Assembly (NCBI GenBank): GCA_947453625.1
Contig: CANGHK010000017.1
Coordinates: forward strand, 22,912 to 86,911
Direction: 5' to 3'
DNA from: Burkholderiales bacterium
GTDB taxonomy: Bacteria > Pseudomonadota > Gammaproteobacteria > Burkholderiales > Burkholderiaceae_C
DNA: 64,000 bases
Part shown: piece by piece, positions 56,909 through 64,000 of the stretch
Numbering within the stretch: the stretch's first letter is position 1
Layout of the letters: the number at the start of each line of letters is the position of its first letter
Made by a program: the position numbers and the translations under genes
The notes under the pieces: generated by a model
Seen by the model: only the letters and a program-made list of their open reading frames with translations
What the model was told of the DNA's origin: nothing
The model's database searches: none

Positions 56909-58459
56909 ATGTCTACCTTCGATCACCGATTCAAGCGGTTCGTGAGCACCAAGGGCCTGTGCCTGGGGCTGATGATGGCTGCGGGCAGCGGCCAGGCTCA
57001 AGCGGAAGATCCGGCGCCTGGCCTGAGCCTGCGCCAGGCGGTTGCTACGGCGCTGCTTCGCAATGTCAACCTGCGGATTGCCAACGATTCGATAGACGCT
57101 GCCCGGGGTGCGCTGGTCCAGCAACAAGGTGCGACCGACCCGGTTATCAGCGCCCAGACCCAGCAGACCCGCAGCGTGATGCCGCTGACCGCCAGCGGCG
57201 GGTCTGCCGTGAGCCAGAAAACAGACACCTGGGTCAACCAGGTCAGCCTGAGCCAGCCTTTTGCCAACGGCATGCAAGCCTCGGTCAGTCTGGCCCACAC
57301 GACGAGCCGCGACAGCAGCGCGCAAATAGACTCTGGGGTCCCCTTGCAAAAGGCCAGTTTGCTGGAATTCCAGCTGCGCAAGCCTTTGCTGCGCACGCCC
57401 GGCTTGGGCCAGTTGGTTGCGGCGGCCGAGGCCGACCTTCAGGCCGGTTTGCTGGAACTCGAGTTCACCGCGGCTCAGACCACGCTCGATGTTGCGCTCG
57501 CCTACTGGGACTGCCATGCCAAGCTGGCTGCCGCGCGCATCAGCCTGGCCAGCGATCAGCGCAGCGAGGAGTTGCTCGCCGACCTGGGCAAACTGGTGGA
57601 GGCCGATGAGGTGCCTAAGGCCGAACTCTACCTGGCCCAGGCCAGCCTCAGTGCCAAGCGGGTCAGCCGCTTGGCAGCGCAACAGTCTGCCACCCAGGCT
57701 CGGCGAGCCCTGGGGCGCTTGCTCGGGATCGAGGGCAATGCGATTTTCGGTTTGGGCGAGTTGGCGGACCCGGTGCCTGGTGACGTCGCCCCGGCGCGCA
57801 GCAACAAGGTGGTGGTCGACAGTGTCCGGCTTGCTGTGCAATCCAGGGCCGATATTGCGGCCTTGCGCCAGCGCGCACTGTCGGCCGAACTGCGATTGGC
57901 TGTCGCACAGCAGCAGACAAAGCCTCAACTCGACTTGTTGCTGGGCGCCACGCTGCGTGGGCAATCCGAGGACAAGACGGCCTGGGCCAGCGCGTTCTCG
58001 TACCGCGCCGGTCCGGGGTATTCCGTGGGCTTGAGCTACGAGTTGCCCATAGGCAACCGCGCGGCCAGCGGTGCCAGTCGCCAGCAAGCCGCAGCCCTGC
58101 AGGCGGTGAGTGATCGCCTGCAAGATCTGGTCATCGCCATAGACAGCGGGGTCCACGGTGCAGCCGAGGATTTGCAAAGCAGCGGTGATCAGCTGGCAGA
58201 AACCAATCGGACCGTGCCGGCCTATGCCGCCAGCGTGCAGAACGAGCGAATCAAACGCCGCCTGGGTCTGGTCACGCTGGTCGAACTGCTGAGCGTCGAA
58301 GACCGTTACAACGAGGCTCAGTTCGCGGCGGTGCAGGCGCGCGTGGCCTATGCGAGTGCGATTGCCCGCTGGCGCTTTGAAACCGGCCAACTGTTGCAAC
58401 GCTCGGGCACGAATATCAGCGCCAGGATAGACATGCTGCTCGACGCAACCCTGAACTGA
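56909..58459 (+). CDS. TolC-family outer-membrane channel
   Basis: A 516-residue protein with a signal peptide (LCLGLMMAAGSGQAQA, cleavage near 32-33) and two TolC-like repeats of long helices. It has the SLRQAVATALLRNVNLRIA start, LAYWDCHAKLAAARISLA and RRLGLVTLVELLSVEDRYNEA. It would form the trimeric outer-membrane exit of the export system. It is the only such channel in the window, so the two adaptor/ABC sets may share it. Confidence 0.9.
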   Translation: MSTFDHRFKRFVSTKGLCLGLMMAAGSGQAQAEDPAPGLSLRQAVATALLRNVNLRIANDSIDAARGALVQQQGATDPVISAQTQQTRSVMPLTASGGSAVSQKTDTWVNQVSLSQPFANGMQASVSLAHTTSRDSSAQIDSGVPLQKASLLEFQLRKPLLRTPGLGQLVAAAEADLQAGLLELEFTAAQTTLDVALAYWDCHAKLAAARISLASDQRSEELLADLGKLVEADEVPKAELYLAQASLSAKRVSRLAAQQSATQARRALGRLLGIEGNAIFGLGELADPVPGDVAPARSNKVVVDSVRLAVQSRADIAALRQRALSAELRLAVAQQQTKPQLDLLLGATLRGQSEDKTAWASAFSYRAGPGYSVGLSYELPIGNRAASGASRQQAAALQAVSDRLQDLVIAIDSGVHGAAEDLQSSGDQLAETNRTVPAYAASVQNERIKRRLGLVTLVELLSVEDRYNEAQFAAVQARVAYASAIARWRFETGQLLQRSGTNISARIDMLLDATLN

Positions 58460-58467
58460 GGCCTTTC

Positions 58468-59748
58468 GTGAGCTCATCCGATACCCGATCCCGACTCTTT
58501 CGCAAGGTGGCCTTGGCCCGCCTGTCATCGCCCGAGCAACTCGATACCATGGTGCGGGTGGTCAGCGTCAAGGCCTGGCTGGCGTTGATGCCTTTTCTGG
58601 CGCTGCTGTTGCTGGCCGCAGGCTGGTGCTGGTGGGGCACTATCCCCACCAAGGTGGTTGGCAAGGCGATCCTGTTTCAAAGAGGGGGTTTGCGCAGCGT
58701 GACCACTGATTCGTCTGGCCGCATCTCGACACTGAAGGTCAGCCTGGGCGACACGGTGACCGTCGGGCAGGTGGTGGCGATGGTGGCTCAGCCCGAACTG
58801 GAAACCCAGGTGCGCAGTCTGAGCGGTCGCCTGGAAGAACTGCAGCGCCAGGAATCCGAGCAAAAGCGTCAGACAAGTCTTGGCAAAGAACTGTCGCAGA
58901 GCTTGCTGGGGCACCAGAGTGAGGCGCTGAAGCGCCAACTCGCCGTGGCGAAGGAGCGTGTTCGGGTCGCGGCCGAGCGCATCAAATCCCAGCAAACCCT
59001 GCTCGACCAGGGCCTGATCACCCGTCAGGCTTTTCTGGACACCCAGAACGATGCTTCCGCCATCCAGCAGGATGTGGAAAATATTGAGAACGGTCTGAAG
59101 GGCAACTTGCTGCGTGGTGTCGAGGACGACAAGCGCGCGCTGCAGGAACTCACCAAGACGGCCAATGAGATCGGCGAGACGCGCCGCATGCTGGTCATGG
59201 CGCAGGCAGCGATGGCCGGCGCGAACCAGGTGGTGTCTAGCCATGGCGGCCGGGTGGTTGAACTCAAGATCGCGCCGGGCACGCTGGTCACGCGAGGCAG
59301 CGCGTTGCTGACCCTGGAGCAAGTGGACGGCAAGGACCCGGCAACCCTGCTGGAGGCCGTCATCTTCATCCCCGCGGCCGAGGGCAAGAAGGTGCGTCCG
59401 GGCATGGAAGCGCAAATCGTTCCTTCCACGGTCAAGCGAGAGGAGCATGGTTTCATGTTGAGCCAGATCCGCTATGTCTCCGAATACGCGGCCACGGACG
59501 AATCCATGATGGCCATTCTGCAAAACCGCCAGATCGTGCAGGAACTGTCGGCAGGCAACTCCCCAATCGAGCTGCGAGCCACGCTGATCCCTGGCAAGAC
59601 GACCAGCGGCTACCGCTGGTCGTCCACCGATGGTCCGCCCTTCGGCGTGCGCACCGGCACGCTGGGAAGCGCCGAGATCGTGGTGTCGCGCCAGTCACCC
59701 ATCAGCCTGGTGATCCCTGCGCTGAAGAAATCGATGGGGATGGACTGA
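58468..59748 (+). CDS. NHLM-type secretion adaptor, HlyD-like (set 2)
   Basis: The 426-residue paralogue of the gene at 42052. It has the NHLM start LFRKVALARLSSPEQLDTMVRV, one membrane helix (about 36-58), the SSGRISTLKVSLGDTVTVGQVVAMV segment, a coiled coil (about 110-255) and the IPALKKSMGMD end. Start is GTG 58468, nine bases after the TolC gene. It probably connects TolC with the second ABC pair. Confidence 0.9.
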   Translation: MSSSDTRSRLFRKVALARLSSPEQLDTMVRVVSVKAWLALMPFLALLLLAAGWCWWGTIPTKVVGKAILFQRGGLRSVTTDSSGRISTLKVSLGDTVTVGQVVAMVAQPELETQVRSLSGRLEELQRQESEQKRQTSLGKELSQSLLGHQSEALKRQLAVAKERVRVAAERIKSQQTLLDQGLITRQAFLDTQNDASAIQQDVENIENGLKGNLLRGVEDDKRALQELTKTANEIGETRRMLVMAQAAMAGANQVVSSHGGRVVELKIAPGTLVTRGSALLTLEQVDGKDPATLLEAVIFIPAAEGKKVRPGMEAQIVPSTVKREEHGFMLSQIRYVSEYAATDESMMAILQNRQIVQELSAGNSPIELRATLIPGKTTSGYRWSSTDGPPFGVRTGTLGSAEIVVSRQSPISLVIPALKKSMGMD

Positions 59749-59749
59749 G

Positions 59750-61942
59750 TTGGCCACTGTCCACAAGAAACTCGGCAAACCCGCGCCGTCAGTGCGGGTC
59801 AATACACCCACGGTGCTGCAGGTGGAAGCCGCGGAATGCGGTGCGGCGTCGCTGGCGATGGTGCTCGGGTACCACGGGCGCTTTGTCACCTTGGGGGAGT
59901 TGCGGGTGTTGTGCGGCGTGGCGCGCGATGGCTCCAAGGCTTCGAATGTCCTGCGCTGTGCCAGCGACTTCGGCATGGTGGCCAAGGGGTTCAAGAAAGA
60001 GCCCGCCGGCGTGCGCGCCATGCAGTTGCCGGTCATCGTCTTTTGGGATTTCAACCATTTTTTGGTGGTCGAAGGGTTCGAAAAGGGCCGCGTCTATCTC
60101 AATGACCCGGCCTACGGCAAACGCTGGGTGAGCGACGAGGAATTTGAGCAATCGTTCACCGGTGTGGTGTTGTCCATAGTGCCTGGCCCGGATTTCAAGC
60201 CTGCAGGCAAGCCCCCCAGCGGGATGCGAGCCTTGGCGCGGCGCTTTCGCGGCAACACCCATGCCGTCGCATTTCTTGGGGTGTGCGGCCTGGCACTCGT
60301 CTTGCCTGGAATGGTCATTCCGGTCTTTGGCCGAATCTTTGTTGACGAGTGGCTGGTCGCGCAGCGACAGAGCTGGTTGGCACCGATTCTGCTCGGGCTG
60401 GCGCTGACGGGCTTGCTGCGGGCCATACTCAAAGGCTTCGAGCAGCATTACCTGCTGCGGATGGAAGCCAAGATGGCCCTGACCACCTCGGCTCAGTTTT
60501 TCTGGCATGTGTTGCGTCTGCCGGTGGAGTTCTACACCCAGCGCTCAGCGGCCGACATCAGTTCGCGGGTTGGCCTTTCCGACAAGGTGGCCCATGTCCT
60601 GAGCGCTGATTTGGCCGAGTCGATGCTGGCGCTGATGAGTTCGCTGTTCCTGGGCTTGCTGATGTTTTTCTACGACCCGCGGCTGGCTCTGGTGGCGTTG
60701 GCAACGGTGGCCATCAGCATGGCCGCACTGCAGTACAGCAGTCGCCGCAGCAGGCAAGGCAACCATAAGGTCTCGATGGAAGAGGGCAAGCTGATGGGGG
60801 CCTCCATGAATGGTCTGATCTATATGGAAACGATCAAGTCCACCGGTGGCGAGGCCGGCTTCTTCGCCAAGTGGTCGGGCTACCAGGCCAAATACCTCAA
60901 CGCCCAGCAGCAAGCCGCCAGCATCTCGTCCAGTCTCTCGCAGGTTCCGCTGCTGGTGTCGGCATTGGGCCAGGCCGTGATTCTGGGACTGGGGTCGCTG
61001 CGGGTGATGGATGGCAGCATGACCATGGGCACGCTGGTGGCTTTTCAAAGCCTGGTGGCGAGCTTCGGCGCACCGGCGCAGCGGCTGGTGGGCCTCGCCG
61101 CCAAACTGCAGCAGGCCCGCGGCGACATGGAGCGGCTTGACGATGTCATGCAGTACCGCCTCGACGCATCCACCCAGCCCGCCGCGGCGGGCAGCGATCC
61201 CGTCACTGAAAAGCTCACCGGCACGATCGAGTTCCGCCATGTCACCTTCGGCTACAGCCGGGCCGAGCCGCCGCTGCTGGAGAATTTCAGCCTGACCCTC
61301 AGGCCTGGTGAACACTTGGCGCTGGTCGGACCGTCCGGCAGCGGCAGGTCCACCGTGTCCAAACTGCTCTTGGGTTTGTACGAGCCCTGGTCGGGAGAAA
61401 TCCTGTTCGATGGTCGTCCCCGGAGCGCCTACGACCGTTTCGCCTTGATCAACTCCATCGGTTTGGTGGACCAGGACATCGTGCTGTTCTCGGGTACGGT
61501 GCGCGACAACATCGCGATGTGGGATGACACGCTCACGGAGACGGACATCGCACGAGCGGCCCAGGACGCCTGTATCGATGAGGCCATCTTGTCGCGCCCA
61601 GGTGGTTTCGATGCGGTGATCGACGAGGGGGGACTCAACTTTTCGGGAGGCCAGCGCCAGCGCATCGAGATCGCCCGTGCGCTGGTCAACAACCCCCGAA
61701 TCCTGGTGCTGGACGAGGCCACCAGCGCACTGGATGTGGTCACGGAAAAGCAGCTGAATGACAACCTGCGCCGGCGCGGCTGCACCTGCCTGATCGTCGC
61801 GCACCGGCTTGCCACCGTGCGCGATGCGGATCTGATCCTGGTGCTGCAACTGGGCAAGGTGGTGCAGCAGGGGACCCATGACGAGATGGTCACCGACATC
61901 GGTAGTCTCTACCACCTCTTGGTCTCCGGGGGCGCAGCTTGA
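59750..61942 (+). CDS. NHLM-type C39 peptidase/permease/ATPase (set 2)
   Basis: This 730-residue paralogue of the gene at 43370 has a complete C39 triad: C30 (EAAECGAASLA), H103 (FWDFNHFLVVEG) and D119 (YLNDPAYGK). The ATPase has signature FSGGQRQRIEIARAL and Walker B ILVLDEATSALD. Walker A reads GPSGSGRST: the invariant lysine is Arg533 (codon AGG at 61346). ATP hydrolysis at this site would be weak or absent, while the peptidase looks sound. The start is TTG 59750, right after the adaptor stop. Confidence 0.92.
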   Translation: MATVHKKLGKPAPSVRVNTPTVLQVEAAECGAASLAMVLGYHGRFVTLGELRVLCGVARDGSKASNVLRCASDFGMVAKGFKKEPAGVRAMQLPVIVFWDFNHFLVVEGFEKGRVYLNDPAYGKRWVSDEEFEQSFTGVVLSIVPGPDFKPAGKPPSGMRALARRFRGNTHAVAFLGVCGLALVLPGMVIPVFGRIFVDEWLVAQRQSWLAPILLGLALTGLLRAILKGFEQHYLLRMEAKMALTTSAQFFWHVLRLPVEFYTQRSAADISSRVGLSDKVAHVLSADLAESMLALMSSLFLGLLMFFYDPRLALVALATVAISMAALQYSSRRSRQGNHKVSMEEGKLMGASMNGLIYMETIKSTGGEAGFFAKWSGYQAKYLNAQQQAASISSSLSQVPLLVSALGQAVILGLGSLRVMDGSMTMGTLVAFQSLVASFGAPAQRLVGLAAKLQQARGDMERLDDVMQYRLDASTQPAAAGSDPVTEKLTGTIEFRHVTFGYSRAEPPLLENFSLTLRPGEHLALVGPSGSGRSTVSKLLLGLYEPWSGEILFDGRPRSAYDRFALINSIGLVDQDIVLFSGTVRDNIAMWDDTLTETDIARAAQDACIDEAILSRPGGFDAVIDEGGLNFSGGQRQRIEIARALVNNPRILVLDEATSALDVVTEKQLNDNLRRRGCTCLIVAHRLATVRDADLILVLQLGKVVQQGTHDEMVTDIGSLYHLLVSGGAA

Positions 61943-64000
61943 CACAAGACCTGTTCACGCAGCGCCTGGCCACCTGCCCTTTGCAGACGTACGACACCCG
62001 CGAGCCCTTGCATCTTGACGATCCTCAGTCTCTTTGGTGGGTAGAACTGGGCACGGTGGATATTTTTGCCGTTCCCGTCCAGGGTGGCGAGATGATGGGT
62101 GCGCGCGAACACCTTTACCGGGTGAGCGCAGGGCAGATGTTCTTTGGAATTGCCACAGCGGACATAGGCCCGGCGTGGCGGGTGGTGGCAGTGGTGACCA
62201 CCGGCACCCGCTTGCGGTCAATGCCGTTCGACCTGCTGACCGACTCCCATGGCGCGGGCGGTGCGGCGCCGGCCGTGGCCGCACTGGTGGGCGACTGGGT
62301 TGGTGCAGTCACCCGTGGTGCGCGCAAAGGCGCGCAACCGAGGCAATTCGTCCCTGCGTTGGTCGGTGAAGACCAATCATTGGCTGCAGGCCAGGTGCTG
62401 TGTTCAACCGAGCGCCTGGTGTTTGTCCGCTTGTGCCAGGGCCAGGCCGGCTGGCTGTCGCAAGGTGATCCCGTGATCAGCGCCGGCAGCGCCTTGCTGC
62501 CGCTGCGTGACGATGGCTGGATGCAAACACTGTCTGACTGCACGGTGCAGACCCTGGCCTTGTCTGTCGCGCTGGGCCAGCCCGGCCTATGGGCTGGTCT
62601 GCATCAGTATCATGGACTGATCGTGCGGCTGTCGCTGGCAGAGTTCGAGCGACAGGATGCCCTCGAGACCCGGCGCATACGGACCAAGGCCGAGCTCGCA
62701 CAGCAGCATATGCAGGCGGGGCTTGAGGTATTCACCCGTGCATTGAATCCGATCGCCTCACTGGCATTCAGCGAACTCTCCAGCAACCCGCAGCTTGCGG
62801 CTTGTCAGTTGGTCGGGCGGACGATCGGTGTGGATTTTCTGGCAGCACCGCGCAGCGGTGTTGAATGTGGCGACCCGATCGAAGATATCGCGACGGCCTC
62901 GGGGGTGCGGTTTCGCCAGGTGGCTTTGCGCGGTGAATGGTGGCTCGCCGATGGCGGACATTTGGTGGGCAAGGTGCAGGAGAGCCAGCACGCGGTGGCG
63001 CTGCTGCGCACCGCCGGTGGCTACGCGATGCACGATCCGCAGGACCGCAGTGTCGTCGTGGTCAATGAAGGCGTTGCGGCCAGCCTGGTGCCTTTTGCGC
63101 AGTCATTTTTCCGTGCGCTGCCGTCGCGGCCATTGGGGCTTCGCGACCTGTTCGCGTTCTCATACCGCAGCATCCGGGGCGACTTGGGTGGATTGGCCGG
63201 CCTGGGCTTGCTCGTGGGCCTGCTGGGCCTGCTCATGCCGATGGCGCTGGGCTATGTCTTTGACGCGCTCATTCCGGCCTCCGATCGCACGCAACTGGTA
63301 CAGGTCAGCGCCGCACTGGTGGCGGTGGCCATCGCCGCGGCGATGTTCACGGTGGCACGCTCGATGGCGATGCTGCGTATCGAGACGCGCATGGGCTCCA
63401 GCCTGCAAGCTGCGCTCTGGGACCGGGCGCTTAACCTACCCGTGCCATTTTTCAAGCGCTTCACCTCCGGTGACCTGGCTCAGCGGCTTAACGCCATCAA
63501 CGCCATACGCCAGGCGCTGTCTGGGGCGACCCTGGGGACTTTGCTGGCCAGTTTGTTCTCGCTCGTCAACATCGGCCTGCTGCTCTATTACGACCTGACC
63601 CTGGGTGCCGTGGCCATGGTGTTGGTGCTCGGCGCTGCGATGCTGAGTGTTGGCATGGGATTGCGCAAGCTGCGCCATGACAGGCGCATGGCCGATGCCT
63701 TGGGCCGCCTGGCCGGGTTGGTGCTGGAATACCTGCGCGGTGTCACAAAACTCCGTGTCACCGGTTCGGAGTCGCGGGCCTTTGCCAACTGGGCCAGGGA
63801 ATTTGGCAGCATGCGTGACATCGCCTTCGCCAGTGGCAAGGTGAAAAACGCCAATGTCGTGTTTTTCTCGCTCTACCAGGTGCTGGTCGATGTCGCGATA
63901 TTTGCGATTGTGGCTGTCTTGATGGGCAAGGCCGGCGCGGCCAGCCCTGCGATGACGACGGGGCAGTTCATTGCGTTTTATGGGGCATTCGCCCAGGTCA
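61939..64000 (+). CDS. NHLM-type ABC permease/ATP-binding protein (set 2), partial
   Basis: The frame is open from TTG 61939 to the edge (687 residues). It is homologous to the protein at 45717. The N-terminal region has WWVELGTVDIFAVP and AGQMFFGIATAD, like WVQSGGFDIF and GQLVMGL of set 1. Membrane helices start near residue 420, with the conserved IETRMGSSLQAALWDRALNLPVPFFKRFTSGDLAQRLNAINAIRQAL. The ATPase part lies beyond the window. The start overlaps the preceding stop (TTGA), so they are coupled. Confidence 0.88.
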   Translation, partial: MTQDLFTQRLATCPLQTYDTREPLHLDDPQSLWWVELGTVDIFAVPVQGGEMMGAREHLYRVSAGQMFFGIATADIGPAWRVVAVVTTGTRLRSMPFDLLTDSHGAGGAAPAVAALVGDWVGAVTRGARKGAQPRQFVPALVGEDQSLAAGQVLCSTERLVFVRLCQGQAGWLSQGDPVISAGSALLPLRDDGWMQTLSDCTVQTLALSVALGQPGLWAGLHQYHGLIVRLSLAEFERQDALETRRIRTKAELAQQHMQAGLEVFTRALNPIASLAFSELSSNPQLAACQLVGRTIGVDFLAAPRSGVECGDPIEDIATASGVRFRQVALRGEWWLADGGHLVGKVQESQHAVALLRTAGGYAMHDPQDRSVVVVNEGVAASLVPFAQSFFRALPSRPLGLRDLFAFSYRSIRGDLGGLAGLGLLVGLLGLLMPMALGYVFDALIPASDRTQLVQVSAALVAVAIAAAMFTVARSMAMLRIETRMGSSLQAALWDRALNLPVPFFKRFTSGDLAQRLNAINAIRQALSGATLGTLLASLFSLVNIGLLLYYDLTLGAVAMVLVLGAAMLSVGMGLRKLRHDRRMADALGRLAGLVLEYLRGVTKLRVTGSESRAFANWAREFGSMRDIAFASGKVKNANVVFFSLYQVLVDVAIFAIVAVLMGKAGAASPAMTTGQFIAFYGAFAQV

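Overview
The window looks like a chromosomal segment of a high-GC betaproteobacterium of the order Burkholderiales. The order rpsO, pnp, quinone oxidoreductase, tpiA, secG, tRNA-Leu(GAG), nuoA to nuoN, Nudix, DUF1178 is typical of the Comamonadaceae and Leptothrix/Rubrivivax-like relatives, and the protein sequences fit. I cannot name a species from the sequence alone.

Bases 1 to about 32,700 are housekeeping core. They hold the end of a branched-chain amino acid ABC binding protein, an aminotransferase, rpsO and pnp (with two strong hairpins between them), an NADPH:quinone reductase, tpiA, secG, a tRNA-Leu and a complete 14-subunit complex I operon (nuoA-N). After these come Nudix, DUF1178, an FAD-linked oxidase, DUF2069, YihY, HrpA, a Stealth-family phosphotransferase, an AhpD-like protein and a 50-residue DUF3149 protein. 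The main oddity is at nuoD. Its 5' end is present three times as a 130-bp tandem repeat, and only the third copy leads into the gene. GC-rich hairpin repeats of one family lie between several nuo genes, and one is inserted in frame in the aminotransferase.

Bases about 32,900 to the right edge form an accessory island with lower and uneven GC. I read it as a peptide modification and export locus. It contains a 105-residue precursor with a Nif11/NHLP-type leader ending in Gly-Gly and a 26-residue Thr/Ser-rich core. It also has six putative 2-oxoglutarate/Fe(II) oxygenases of three types and a sugar-activation pair (APH-fold kinase plus nucleotidyltransferase). Three glycosyltransferases follow: GT6/ABO-like, GT60/hydroxyproline-GlcNAc-transferase-like and a two-part DXD type. 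There are two NHLM-type export sets, each with an HlyD-like adaptor, a C39 peptidase-ABC protein and an ABC permease-ATPase; the last gene runs off the edge. One TolC-like outer-membrane channel is present. Between the sets lie a GAF-GAF-PAS class III nucleotide cyclase, a cyclic-nucleotide-binding protein and a coiled-coil protein made of 36-residue repeats.

The working hypothesis is as follows. A ribosomal peptide is hydroxylated and/or O-glycosylated on its Thr/Ser-rich core, cleaved after Gly-Gly by a C39 protease and exported through an inner-membrane/adaptor/TolC conduit, possibly under cAMP control. Family assignments rest on motifs read by eye. The modification chemistry and the link between the enzymes and the peptide are inference.
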